In this document: piece by piece, positions 18,431-26,679 of the stretch
Numbering within the stretch: the first letter of the stretch is position 1
How the letters are laid out: the number at the start of each line of letters is the position of its first letter
Source: Prevotella sp.
GTDB lineage: Bacteria; Bacteroidota; Bacteroidia; Bacteroidales; Bacteroidaceae
Reading direction: 5' to 3'
DNA: 42,206 nucleotides
NCBI GenBank assembly: GCA_003483565.1
Contig: DMYZ01000197.1
Location: forward strand, 1-42,206
Position numbers and translations under genes: made by a program
Notes under the pieces: model-generated
Told to the model about the DNA's origin: nothing
What the model saw: the letters and a program-made list of their open reading frames with translations, nothing else
Databases searched by the model: none

Positions 18431-18481
18431 AATTATTATTTGTCCACAAAGTTATCAACAACCTGCACAAACAAAAATACA

Positions 18482-19057
18482 CTACAAAAGATGATGAAGT
18501 GTGTTTTTTGCAGTAGTATTACCTCCATTGAACATTTCAAACAGAGCCGAACTTAATAATCCATTATATGCAACTCCAAAGAAATTAGCTTCAAAATCAT
18601 CAAGACGATGAAGTGAATACACGTACTTCTTCGCAAACCAATCACGAGGACCTATCGGGATGCCACCAGCTTCTTTTCCACCCCATACAGGACCTACTTT
18701 TTTAGGGTCATTGAGATGGTGTTTCTGACGATAATCGGGATCCAAAAATTCCAAATGACCACTTCCCAGCCTGGAACGTGGAACTTTTCCACCTTGAGCA
18801 GCTGTCCACGTTTTCCAGGCAAATGCCGGAGAAGATCCACGAGCAACAAAGATACCATATTCGAAAAAATGATGTTCGATAGTAGTAATACTACCCGGAT
18901 GCAGCATTCCATTTATGGATGATTGCAAGCGTCCTGTATCATGCACAGGATGACTAAAAGAATTCATTTTCTCAATCCAGTATGTACGCATCATTGTGGT
19001 CCAGCCTTCCAACCATCGTTGACGATCCTCTTCTGTTATATTATTCGTTCCAGTCAT
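18482..19057 (-). CDS. Head-tail / tail completion protein, gp10-like
   Basis: I start this at Met 12 of the open frame (19057), giving 191 aa and a short overlap with the upstream gene. The motif TGRLQSSI followed by an EYGIFVARG segment, and later PIGPRDWFAKKY, resembles HK97-gp10-type proteins that complete the head-tail joint. The location after the connector genes and before the baseplate genes agrees. It is longer than typical gp10 proteins (about 110-150 aa). Confidence 0.55.
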   Translation of the reverse strand: MTGTNNITEEDRQRWLEGWTTMMRTYWIEKMNSFSHPVHDTGRLQSSINGMLHPGSITTIEHHFFEYGIFVARGSSPAFAWKTWTAAQGGKVPRSRLGSGHLEFLDPDYRQKHHLNDPKKVGPVWGGKEAGGIPIGPRDWFAKKYVYSLHRLDDFEANFFGVAYNGLLSSALFEMFNGGNTTAKNTLHHLL

Positions 19058-19547
19058 CTTCTGAATACTCCAAATCTGTCGGTTCATCATTCTGTACCAT
19101 GAAATATAGTCCTGTCACTCCATTATAAGCATACCGGCCTAATTCTGTGGAAAATATATTGTTTATATCAAGATATTGCAACTGGTCATCAAATGTCTGT
19201 GCCTCTTGATCGTATATCATTCGGCTATGAAATTGCCTGAAAATACGACGGCAAAGGGTTAACTTATTCTGACGATCAAGCATATCATCATATTTATATC
19301 CTGCAACGATAAATACCGTATAAATTTCTTTCTTAAAAAATGTCACACCTTGGCTATATGTATTCTGTGATGTCGTGTCGTCGATCATAATAAAATTAGA
19401 TGACTTACGATAATTCTGCATAACACCTTGAATTGACTCCGGACCGGAACAATAACAAGTAATAAATCCTTGCTCCTGTGCCAATTTGTTAGCTTTGCCC
19501 AAATGTTCGAAATAGGCAAAAGCATCAAAATTATTATTTGCTGCCAT
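19041..19547 (-). CDS. Probable head-tail connector component
   Basis: This 168-aa protein (start at MAANNNFDAF) overlaps both neighbours slightly, so it is translated as part of the connector operon. It is compact and mixed alpha/beta, with an acidic C-terminus (EPTDLEYSEDDWNE). Size and order after portal and adaptor genes fit a tail terminator or stopper. I see no specific family signature. Confidence 0.45.
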   Translation of the reverse strand: MAANNNFDAFAYFEHLGKANKLAQEQGFITCYCSGPESIQGVMQNYRKSSNFIMIDDTTSQNTYSQGVTFFKKEIYTVFIVAGYKYDDMLDRQNKLTLCRRIFRQFHSRMIYDQEAQTFDDQLQYLDINNIFSTELGRYAYNGVTGLYFMVQNDEPTDLEYSEDDWNE

Positions 19548-20349
19548 ATTTGCGTTCAAAATCTTCAACTTCACGAGCTTTTGCATCCAGTTCTGTCAAT
19601 GCTCGCCAACAACTGATATGATATACATAATCTATTTTCGTTACATCTCCACCTGACAGGGCACGAATCTGCGAATTAATAGCCTCTCTCATATCGAATT
19701 CTTCCAAGTCTTCTCCACTAATCGGCTTAAAAAAATGAGGAAAATAATGAGAGAACTCTGACTTGACCCAAGAGAACCAGAGCACTGTACCTAACTTCTC
19801 AGGCAACTGAAGTTTCAACCGCTTCTTTATATGCTTTTTGTTACGATACAATATAGCTGCAAGTTTCTCTATACATTCCTCATCCTGCGATATCATATAT
19901 CCTTGGTATAATTCTTCAGCATGCAAATAATCAATAAAAGTAACATCAGTTAAAAGAGCATTGACCGCATGACGGCCGTCAACGCAATCCAACCTGGCGC
20001 CTTCGAGACCATCATACGAGTCAATGTAGTCATATTGATTAATCAGACTCTGAACTTGCCAGGCTTTCAGATTAAAGAATTTTCTTCTACCTTTTATACG
20101 GATAAAACATGCCCATCCAAATCGGTCATGCTTAATTACATGTATTCCGCCAAAACGACAAAACAGTAAGGTTTTAACCGAAACTTTCTCCGGATATATT
20201 GCACATACGGTAAGAGCATACCGCAACTGATCTTGCGACATTTCTTTCCAAGATTTCGGACCATATAATTGTACTATTCCATTAGAATACGAAGCCGGCT
20301 TTGTCCTGAGTATTCTGAAATGATTGAATATGATTTGCTTTATACGCAT
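19534..20349 (-). CDS. Conserved-type phage protein of unknown function
   Basis: Start chosen at Met 18 of the open frame (MRIKQIIFNHF), giving 271 aa; this still overlaps the upstream gene by 68 bp, so a later start cannot be excluded. The protein is basic, Trp/Tyr-rich and helical (QLPEKLGTVLWFSWVK). It lies between the connector and the stopper-type genes. Proteins of this sort recur in Bacteroidetes prophages next to the portal, but I cannot name the family. Confidence 0.45.
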   Translation of the reverse strand: MRIKQIIFNHFRILRTKPASYSNGIVQLYGPKSWKEMSQDQLRYALTVCAIYPEKVSVKTLLFCRFGGIHVIKHDRFGWACFIRIKGRRKFFNLKAWQVQSLINQYDYIDSYDGLEGARLDCVDGRHAVNALLTDVTFIDYLHAEELYQGYMISQDEECIEKLAAILYRNKKHIKKRLKLQLPEKLGTVLWFSWVKSEFSHYFPHFFKPISGEDLEEFDMREAINSQIRALSGGDVTKIDYVYHISCWRALTELDAKAREVEDFERKYGSK

Positions 20350-21124
20350 TGCTATTCCAATATAATGTATATTTATTTTCATCAGTTTCAAGTGTTGCAA
20401 TCAGTCTTCGATAAAATTTTTTATAACTTGACATATCGTGCAATGAAAACACCCAAAGCAATCTTTTTATCTGAAAGATAACAGGACGGTCTTCATCTGT
20501 AACAGAATTAGTCCGCACTTCCTGCAAACACTTATCCATAAGTGCATCGCTTATGTGTTTCCTAAGGAATTCATCACATTCGGCAATCAAATTCTGTGCT
20601 TTCCCCCAAGAATCGGTATCAACTGCCTCCACTCTATTCATCCGATTATAATCAGCAAAGCTCCATAACAGATTATTTATCGTCCAGGCTGCACACTCCT
20701 GCTCTCCCCAACCTTTTAAATTACGAAGTTCTTCCACAAGCCGACAATAGACATTCAATTTAGCTACTACAAGTTGTGTAAAAAGAGAATTGACACGCTG
20801 CTGGGATGCCGGTGTTGTCTGATCATTACTAATTACTCCAAACCCTGTAGGAGTAAGAACCAAATCAAGCTGTCGAAAAACAGTAAGAAAAGCAATAAAG
20901 CAGATGTAGTCTTTTGTAAATCGAAGTAATGCAGGGTCTTCATCTGTATTTACAGAAGCTTCAGATTCGACCTCCTTAACGCCTATATTACCCAATATAT
21001 TCTCAGCAACCTCTATCTTTGCATCAAAGAAGTGCGGTTCTACACTTTCAAAAACTTCTACAGAACTTGACGTAGCCACATATAAAGCACGTTCAAGATC
21101 GTCTTTATTGATTTTTATTTCCAT
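20282..21124 (-). CDS. Head-tail adaptor-like protein
   Basis: A 280-aa, largely helical protein beginning inside the last codons of the portal gene (20-bp overlap). The overlap and position suggest an adaptor that binds under the portal. Visible features are an acidic N-terminal 70 residues and a helical core containing FIAFLTVFRQLDLVLTPTGF. It resembles the uncharacterised adaptor-type proteins common behind Bacteroidetes portals (I believe DUF6712, unverified). Confidence 0.5.
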   Translation of the reverse strand: MEIKINKDDLERALYVATSSSVEVFESVEPHFFDAKIEVAENILGNIGVKEVESEASVNTDEDPALLRFTKDYICFIAFLTVFRQLDLVLTPTGFGVISNDQTTPASQQRVNSLFTQLVVAKLNVYCRLVEELRNLKGWGEQECAAWTINNLLWSFADYNRMNRVEAVDTDSWGKAQNLIAECDEFLRKHISDALMDKCLQEVRTNSVTDEDRPVIFQIKRLLWVFSLHDMSSYKKFYRRLIATLETDENKYTLYWNSNAYKANHIQSFQNTQDKAGFVF

Positions 21125-22559
21125 TATTATCCTCTCCCTGATTAGCAGATGGAGTAACCATCTGTGATGATTTATTTTGATCCAAGGTAGTAAGTTCTAT
21201 CATTGGAACATCTACAGAATACTTATCCGACCAATTATTATAATGGAGTATAAGATGCCACGGTAACGACATGATATCATGAAATGCTATTTCTGTTGAT
21301 TGCTTCAATGTGAATAGTTCCCGCTTATCTGATCCACTGTTATTCATCTGGCTTTTCCCCGGCGTTGCTCCTATCAGATTTGGATGAACTCCAAGTGCGA
21401 AACAAAGGAAATTCGACGCTTCAGAAGAATCATCCAAATAATCTCCACCCTCTTTTGTTCCACTTTCATTAAGGTTATAAATTCGTATATCTCTCACCTC
21501 CTTACCCGATATCGGGTCTATCATATATCCTGTTATAAGTGCTTTTCCAGCATTTTCAGGACCACAGACAAAGTCAATAATATCTTGTTTTGCCTGCTTA
21601 ATTCTCGATTTGCACTTCGCTTCATCAGTAATCCCTTCATCTTCACATATTTTTCCCCAATACTCATCTTTCACTTCAATTTGAGTTCTCGGAGCCGAAT
21701 TATTCTTTATCATATATTTTTTACCCAGCCCTATAAGCTTATAGATATCGTACCAGTCATCACGAAATATACTTGCATAATAGGGCATTGGATAATAGGT
21801 TAGCCCCGGGGTGGGCATACGAGACAGGATAGCAAATTTTCTGTCTTTTGTCATTTTGCCTTTTTTACCCGTCATCGGATCTTCTTGCTTACCCATTCTT
21901 ACCATAAGGTCTGTATAAGGATCATGCGGATCCAACAGAGGTATTACTTCACCGCTGAGTAATGTACCCCTTTTCCAATCTCCATAAATAACGTGCTGTA
22001 TCTTGCCGTTAACAGCTTTTTCCAACCGGCAATTACAAGCATCTTTATGTCGAACCTGTACGATTTTATCTCCGGCACGGTCAAGAATAATTACAAGAAT
22101 CGAAAAATAGAAAAACTTCATGTCTGTACATTGTCCGATAAATACTTCAGGAAGACAGTTGCGCAAACAAAAATCACGGATATCAGGATCATCCGTTGTT
22201 TTACGTTTTTTATCTGAACGATCCACTATTTTTAGGCCTTGTCCATAACAGCTGGTAATATTAAATGATTGACCGCTAGAAGTTACCTGGTTTTTTCGAA
22301 TCTTTCGACGCAACCAATATGGCAACATATTATCAACACCATAAGGCGCTATTATATATTTCTGCTTATTTATCAAGGCAGGCAAAAACGTCATTTCATA
22401 ATCATCAAGATCGGTCATCTCTGCGGAACTATCGCCAAGATATTGTTCTGATGGAGATTTTGTTACCGAGTTAGCCATCCCTACGGGCATTACCGAATAA
22501 TAGGTCCTCCCATTTGAGGCACCTACCTTAGCCATTGTCATTTTCTGTTGTTTACTCAT
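21105..22559 (-). CDS. Portal protein
   Basis: The 484-aa size, the N-terminal YWLRRKIRKNQ region, and especially the C-terminal stretch LGVHPNLIGATPG followed by SGSDKRELFTLKQSTEIAFH fit the phage portal that forms the dodecameric DNA channel of the head. The last 40 residues are polar and low in complexity. It overlaps its upstream neighbour by 4 bp and the adaptor by 20 bp. Unusually, it sits about 6 kb from the large terminase and 11 kb from the capsid gene, separated by cargo genes. Confidence 0.8.
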   Translation of the reverse strand: MSKQQKMTMAKVGASNGRTYYSVMPVGMANSVTKSPSEQYLGDSSAEMTDLDDYEMTFLPALINKQKYIIAPYGVDNMLPYWLRRKIRKNQVTSSGQSFNITSCYGQGLKIVDRSDKKRKTTDDPDIRDFCLRNCLPEVFIGQCTDMKFFYFSILVIILDRAGDKIVQVRHKDACNCRLEKAVNGKIQHVIYGDWKRGTLLSGEVIPLLDPHDPYTDLMVRMGKQEDPMTGKKGKMTKDRKFAILSRMPTPGLTYYPMPYYASIFRDDWYDIYKLIGLGKKYMIKNNSAPRTQIEVKDEYWGKICEDEGITDEAKCKSRIKQAKQDIIDFVCGPENAGKALITGYMIDPISGKEVRDIRIYNLNESGTKEGGDYLDDSSEASNFLCFALGVHPNLIGATPGKSQMNNSGSDKRELFTLKQSTEIAFHDIMSLPWHLILHYNNWSDKYSVDVPMIELTTLDQNKSSQMVTPSANQGEDNNGNKNQ

Positions 22560-22822
22560 AGATATACTTTTCTCCCATTAATTTCGAATATAAATATATC
22601 AGGAATTGTACGTACCTCATGGTTCACAGGATTCATCAATCTGTGGAACCCTCCAAACCAATTACCACTTTTTACAATCCATCCATTATAATCTATAATG
22701 TTTCCGCTAGGATATTGCTTACTTCCCAATTCCCAGGCTTTAATATCGACAGCTTCAGCATCTATCCGGGCTTTGTCAAGCAATCGACACATATCATTAA
22801 AATGTACAGCTTTAAATTCCAT
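22556..22822 (-). CDS. Small protein preceding the portal
   Basis: An 88-aa protein fused in arrangement to its neighbours: its start abuts the upstream stop, and its end overlaps the portal start. It is compact and mixed alpha/beta, with a Gly/Trp-rich centre (GWIVKSGNWFGGFHRLMNP). No family recognised; likely a virion or assembly factor because of the tight packing. Confidence 0.5.
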   Translation of the reverse strand: MEFKAVHFNDMCRLLDKARIDAEAVDIKAWELGSKQYPSGNIIDYNGWIVKSGNWFGGFHRLMNPVNHEVRTIPDIFIFEINGRKVYL

Positions 22823-23875
22823 TTAATTGAAGGTATTATCAAATGTATTATCAAAGATTCTTCCCGCTCTATTTAAATCTATAATGTTCTGATTTTTGGA
22901 TGAATAACGATAACTAAAGGTAAATCGAGGCAGTTCGTCCGGAGCATTATTATTCTCACTCTTCGAATCCGTTATAGTTACCTCTTGCCCTATATTCGGA
23001 TTTCCTTTATAGAAATTCACCATATAAATTTCATCCGATCGAAACAGATCATCAAGCCAGTTAGCCATGGCGGTATTGAGTACACCACTATCAGCCTTAA
23101 ATGTTCGTGTCTCGTCAATATCATAATTTTTATATTTTCCATCGATATATGCCGCACTTCGATTATATGAAGGAGCCACTTGATGCTCCCCTGTGCAATA
23201 TATTAATTCCTGACAACCGAAAGAATTTGAAAACAAAAGAATTGGCGCACAATCCGGAACAGACAAATCCAATTCAAAATATTGTGAACGATTACCTGCT
23301 GTAATCGTATAAGCTACTAATGATTTTCCATCAACTACAAAACGGTCCGGCGAAACATCTATAGTAGTATAATTGTCATTTCCCTGTACTCTTGCCGGAA
23401 CAAACGGAGTTGTACTTCCATCGCTATACTCAGCAACACAAGAAGCATTATCAGTACCCAAATAATGCAGGTATTCGAGCCGGCCGGAAGCAGTTGTTTT
23501 TGTTCCTAACAATATAGACAAGAAATGTGAATTACAGAATGTAGAACAATCTATATTCATAGAGGCAGCACTATATACCACCCTTGTTATAAGAATGGAA
23601 GAAGAAGCATCTACGAACGTATTTGTACTACTACTCAGCGTCTGTTCTGTTATTTTTATATTAAGGGTTACCACTAATTTTTGTCTGACGATAGCATGTA
23701 CCAGATCGGGGATATCCGAGATGATAATTTTTCCATCTATCGGATATAAGGTTTCCGAATAAATCTGCTCATTGTCAGCTGTCATGATGACGGCTGCACG
23801 AGTTCCATCAACACTGATATCTATATTTGGGATATCAGCACAAAACACCTGATCTGGAATTGAAGATACTGTCAT
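22823..23875 (-). CDS. Structural protein at head of the portal-tail operon
   Basis: I start at the ATG at 23875 (MTVSSIPDQVF), not the upstream TTG, which gives 350 aa and a leader of about 15 nt from the nearer promoter. The protein is beta-rich, has no signal peptide, and carries several cysteines (NIDCSTFCNSHF). It is the first gene of the transcript that continues through the portal, connectors and fibres. A virion role is inferred from position only. Confidence 0.45.
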   Translation of the reverse strand: MTVSSIPDQVFCADIPNIDISVDGTRAAVIMTADNEQIYSETLYPIDGKIIISDIPDLVHAIVRQKLVVTLNIKITEQTLSSSTNTFVDASSSILITRVVYSAASMNIDCSTFCNSHFLSILLGTKTTASGRLEYLHYLGTDNASCVAEYSDGSTTPFVPARVQGNDNYTTIDVSPDRFVVDGKSLVAYTITAGNRSQYFELDLSVPDCAPILLFSNSFGCQELIYCTGEHQVAPSYNRSAAYIDGKYKNYDIDETRTFKADSGVLNTAMANWLDDLFRSDEIYMVNFYKGNPNIGQEVTITDSKSENNNAPDELPRFTFSYRYSSKNQNIIDLNRAGRIFDNTFDNTFN

Positions 23876-23896
23876 TACTTTTGATTTTATCTGAAG

Positions 23897-23926
23897 CAAA
23901 AGTAATATAAGAATGACTCAGACAAA
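23897..23926 (-). promoter_or_regulatory. Proximal promoter of the portal-tail operon
   Basis: TACTTTTG (23897-23904) with TTTG (23923-23926) 18 bp upstream, on the minus strand. It lies just past the terminator at 23934-23969 and close before the ATG at 23875. Confidence 0.5.
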
Positions 23927-23933
23927 AATACGC

Positions 23934-23969
23934 AAAAGAGGCAGGGGTGCCTCACGGCGCGCCTGCCTC
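23934..23969 (-). terminator. Terminator between accessory and portal-tail operons
   Basis: On the minus strand GAGGCAGG (from 23969) pairs with CCTGCCTC and is followed by TTTT. The stem is long and GC-rich compared with the surroundings. A second promoter lies upstream of it, so it may also act as an attenuator. Confidence 0.75.
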
Positions 23970-24007
23970 AATTTAAAAATTTACTGATATTTTCTTTTTG
24001 AATACCG

Positions 24008-24038
24008 CAAATATACAACTTTTATGTTGAATATCAAC
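24008..24038 (-). promoter_or_regulatory. Distal promoter upstream of the terminator
   Basis: TATATTTG (24008-24015) is a full -7 match and GTTG (24035-24038) lies 19 bp upstream. Transcripts from here would meet the terminator at 23969-23934 before the first gene. Confidence 0.55.
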
Positions 24039-24054
24039 CATTTAATTAAGATAT

Positions 24055-24357
24055 TCAATCTATCGGGTTGTAATCTCTCCATATTTCCCATTTTACGGTG
24101 CCATCATCATCAATGGTGATACCATAATGCTTTTTAACCAGATATGCCACGATAAATTCATCACTTATTACCATCATTTCAGATAGTTCATTTTTAATAT
24201 CACACGTTGACTTATTATCAGAGACATAATCCTTATTTGTCAGTTCATTTTTAGCAGGATCCTTACTTCGATGCAAAAAATAAGCATCAAGCAATTGTAT
24301 CCTGGCTGCATTTAGTAAGGCTTCGTTTTCATTCCTTGTTTCGTCATCATTATCCAT
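24055..24357 (-). CDS. Accessory operon protein 3, acidic
   Basis: A 100-aa acidic protein; the start codon overlaps the upstream stop. The N-terminus is DNDDETRNENEA and the C-terminus contains a GITIDDDGTVKWEIW segment. Likely soluble. Last gene of a three-gene leftward operon with an elaborate leader. No family recognised. Confidence 0.45.
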   Translation of the reverse strand: MDNDDETRNENEALLNAARIQLLDAYFLHRSKDPAKNELTNKDYVSDNKSTCDIKNELSEMMVISDEFIVAYLVKKHYGITIDDDGTVKWEIWRDYNPID

Positions 24358-24584
24358 TATTCATCCTCCTTTTCAGCTAAAGCATTAAAATTATCTTCTA
24401 TTTTCTGTATCTGTACAAGCAGACTATAGAGAGATTCCTTGTTGAATTTTGTCATCACCTGCATATCTTCATCAAGCAACAGATGAATAGTGTCTGCCAT
24501 AACCTCGGCATAACCTTGGGCATTGTCCGGGTCCGTAATACTCTGTATAGCAGAGATACGGGCTTCTTTCCTTTTATCACTCAT
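24357..24584 (-). CDS. Accessory operon protein 2, helical
   Basis: A 75-aa, highly charged, helical protein (LYSLLVQIQKIEDNFNALAE) that overlaps the end of the upstream gene by 8 bp. Small helical proteins of this kind may be regulators or adaptors; function unknown. Confidence 0.45.
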   Translation of the reverse strand: MSDKRKEARISAIQSITDPDNAQGYAEVMADTIHLLLDEDMQVMTKFNKESLYSLLVQIQKIEDNFNALAEKEDE

Positions 24585-24882
24585 TATTTGCCTCCTTTTT
24601 TGTTATATTGAACTTATGCACTAAACATCCTGCACAAATTGCAGCAAGAGTTGATAAAATTGGGTACTGTTCTATTGAAAAAGCTCCGAGCAATAGACAA
24701 AGAGTAACCGCATTCACACGAAGTACCATACGTCGTGTCACTGAAAATTCAGCAATGCGACTGTAAAAAATGCTCTTTTTATCGAGCCACTGATTAAATT
24801 GTCTGTACTTGCACACAATTGCTGTGTGTACATTGATAGTTTTTCGCTTGGATACACGAAACTGGATAGTTGTCTGTTCCAT
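24577..24882 (-). CDS. Accessory operon protein 1, small membrane protein
   Basis: I place the start at the ATG at 24882 (MEQTTIQFRVSKR), giving 101 aa; the longer open frame would run backwards through the leader. The N-terminal half is basic, the C-terminal half has a hydrophobic segment of about two short passes (VNAVTLCLLLGAF and YPILSTLAAICAGCLVHKF). I have an unverified impression that similar small proteins recur in Bacteroides genomes. The start codon stands 5 nt after one copy of the leader 15-mer, so translation may be under RNA control. Confidence 0.55.
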   Translation of the reverse strand: MEQTTIQFRVSKRKTINVHTAIVCKYRQFNQWLDKKSIFYSRIAEFSVTRRMVLRVNAVTLCLLLGAFSIEQYPILSTLAAICAGCLVHKFNITKKEANNE

Positions 24883-24886
24883 ATTG

Positions 24887-25105
24887 CACTGTTTGTTTGC
24901 ATGCCAGGATCCGCCCGGCGCGGAGGACAAAAGAAAGCGGTTGCACACCCCGCTGCAAACAAACAGTGACTTCACCCGAAGGGCTAATCAAGTTTACGAG
25001 ATGGCAACCGCCGATATCTTTTATAGGCATAAAAAAAGCCCATACAATATTGCTGGACAATTGACCGATGTCCCACGAAGTGAATGCTTTCACTGTTTGT
25101 TTGCA
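24887..25105 (-). promoter_or_regulatory. Leader with three alternating 15-mers (candidate RNA switch)
   Basis: The 15-mer TGCAAACAAACAGTG occurs in the transcript sense at 25105-25091 (copy 1) and 24901-24887 (copy 3), and as its complement at 24968-24954 (copy 2). Copy 2 can pair with copy 1 (16 bp, extended by TTCAC/GTGAA) or with copy 3, which ends 5 nt before the start codon. A GC-rich hairpin (TCCGC/GCGGA) and GCGG/CCGC lie between copies 2 and 3. A leader frame could start with GTG at 25093. The switching role is inference; the pairing is in the sequence. Confidence 0.6.
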
Positions 25106-25109
25106 GTGG

Positions 25110-25140
25110 CAAAGATATGGAATCTTTCTGAAACGACAAA
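25110..25140 (-). promoter_or_regulatory. Consensus promoter of the accessory operon
   Basis: TTTG (25137-25140), a 19-bp spacer, and TATCTTTG (25110-25117) make a perfect Bacteroides promoter on the minus strand. The transcript is predicted to begin at or near the first 15-mer, giving a leader of about 220 nt. Confidence 0.8.
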
Positions 25141-25231
25141 AGGTTTACCAAAAAATATTTGTAAGACCTCTAACTTTAACATTCTTCACTGATTTCTGCT
25201 ACTGACATGCTATCCTCACAGACAAACTTTA

Positions 25232-25810
25232 TCAATCTACCGGGATAATTGTCGTAAATGTGGAAAGACTATTTTCAAAGTCCAGTAATCTTTCGATGTA
25301 TTCAGGCTTTTTATATATTATTCTCTTTTTTGCAAAATATCTTACTTTTATATAATATGCCTTCAATTTTTTCAAAATAACCAAATAATCTTCAGCCATC
25401 CCTATCTCTGACATTTTTATCCTAAAAACCTGATAAATTTCACTTGGTATAGACAAAATACTGTCCATTTTCTCACTAAGCTCAATATCAGGCCGATACA
25501 TAAAGAGCATACGATTAGCTGTTTCGCAAATATATCTGTTTTCTTCAGCTTCACGTATTACATATATTTTCGTACCAGGAGGAATATTAATAGGTGTTTT
25601 TGAATAAGGAGTATTAAAAGCTATATCCGGTCCTTCAGATACATAAGATATACAGATAGGTAAACTATCTTTTTCCAATTTATCTCGCAATGTATCTCTT
25701 TCCGCGATGCTCATCTTTATTCCATCATACTCAACACTGTCAGATTGAACTTGTTGGGAGCTTGCTTTAGCAAAAAAGAATGAAAGTAAAAGTAGAAGTA
25801 AGAATCTCAT
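25232..25810 (-). CDS. Exported protein, probable lysogenic-conversion cargo
   Basis: Started at MRFLLLLLLSFFF (25810), which gives a clean 17-18-residue signal peptide ending near AKASSQ; total 192 aa. The mature part is Lys/Glu/Ile-rich with a proline-bearing segment (YSKTPINIPPGTKIYVI) and a C-terminal helical, Tyr/Lys-rich region. There is no lipobox. It is the second of two secreted-protein genes inserted between packaging and portal genes. Such cargo usually modifies the lysogen rather than building the virion. Function unknown. Confidence 0.55.
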   Translation of the reverse strand: MRFLLLLLLSFFFAKASSQQVQSDSVEYDGIKMSIAERDTLRDKLEKDSLPICISYVSEGPDIAFNTPYSKTPINIPPGTKIYVIREAEENRYICETANRMLFMYRPDIELSEKMDSILSIPSEIYQVFRIKMSEIGMAEDYLVILKKLKAYYIKVRYFAKKRIIYKKPEYIERLLDFENSLSTFTTIIPVD

Positions 25811-25826
25811 GTACACTACTTTTATT

Positions 25827-26222
25827 TCAATCATCATCCTTCAGCGAAAGTCCCTCAGCCTTCTGACTATCATTGTCAACTCTTTTTTCCAGCAAATAAT
25901 GAATAACATTCTGGTTCATTGATTTCGTTATATAGTATGTACCATTTACATGCCATCCGCGTTTACCCATGTAATCAAGAACCTCCATCATTGAATTGAA
26001 TTTCAATTTTTTTCCATCCGCATCATACAAACTTTGGAAGCTTTTACTATTTGTTCGATCACCAAAGTCAAGTTCCACCTTGACCTTTCCGATGCCCCAG
26101 AAATTATACCCCATAACAGTACAATACACAGGATACTTCCCGTCTTCAGTTTTCACGACACTTTGTGCGTTCACACCAAGGCTCACCAGAGCCAAAACCA
26201 AACTAAAAATTACTTTTTTCAT
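25827..26222 (-). CDS. Secreted protein, probable lysogenic-conversion cargo
   Basis: A 131-aa protein with a clear signal peptide (MKKVIFSLVLALVSLGVNAQ, cleavage after Ala-Gln region). The mature domain contains a Gly/Tyr/Trp stretch (YCTVMGYNFWGIGKVKVELD) and an acidic tail (LSLKDDD). It would go to the periplasm or outside. It has its own promoter at 26245-26252 and is followed, with a small gap, by the second secreted-protein gene. I know no function. Confidence 0.6.
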   Translation of the reverse strand: MKKVIFSLVLALVSLGVNAQSVVKTEDGKYPVYCTVMGYNFWGIGKVKVELDFGDRTNSKSFQSLYDADGKKLKFNSMMEVLDYMGKRGWHVNGTYYITKSMNQNVIHYLLEKRVDNDSQKAEGLSLKDDD

Positions 26223-26244
26223 ATTTCATTAGCTTAAATCACTA

Positions 26245-26252
26245 CAAAGATA
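26245..26252 (-). promoter_or_regulatory. Promoter -7 box of the secreted-protein genes
   Basis: TATCTTTG on the minus strand, about 23 bp upstream of the ATG at 26222. The -33 region is weak (T/A-rich). Independent expression in the lysogen is therefore plausible. Confidence 0.55.
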
Positions 26253-26628
26253 AAATAAAATAACCAATTTTAATAATAACAGTCCTAAAATCAATCTTAT
26301 TTGTCTAAAAATGCGAGATATAAACGCATCTATTCTCTCAATTGTACAATTTTGAAGTATTTTCATTAATTTTGCCCGCTTTCAAGGGCAAAATTTCGCC
26401 AAAATAACAAATAACAGTTACAAAAGATTTCATTCAACACCTAAAATTCTATTATTTTATCTCTATTTTCCACGGGTATCAATACGCAAACATCTAATAA
26501 TGAGCACATTATTCCTTCTGCACAAAAATCGGCTTGCCGATTTACAAAGCGCAGCCCCCACCACACTACGCTCCATGGCAATTGCCTCGAAAAGACCTAG
26601 CGGAATATGTAAACAAAAAATACTAGAC
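26253..26628. other. Gene-poor interval with palindromes and a REP-like element
   Basis: No convincing gene. It holds the 12-bp palindrome AATTGTACAATT (26340-26351), a 10-bp-stem hairpin (AATTTTGCCC at 26368-26377 with GGGCAAAATT at 26386-26395), AATAATG/CATTATT, and AATCGGC-tt-GCCGATT near 26529-26544. The last, with the adjoining GCGCAGCC stretch, resembles short repetitive elements scattered in Bacteroides genomes. Open frames here look like by-products. Confidence 0.45.
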
Positions 26629-26660
26629 AAAAAAAGGGGTGCAATTGCATTGCATCCCTT
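26629..26660 (-). terminator. Rho-independent terminator behind RadC
   Basis: On the minus strand a 9-bp stem (GGGATGCAA with TTGCACCCC, one G-T pair) is followed by seven T's (26635-26629). It ends the packaging-RadC transcript. Confidence 0.85.
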
Positions 26661-26679
26661 TATCGGCGGTCTTGGCGAA

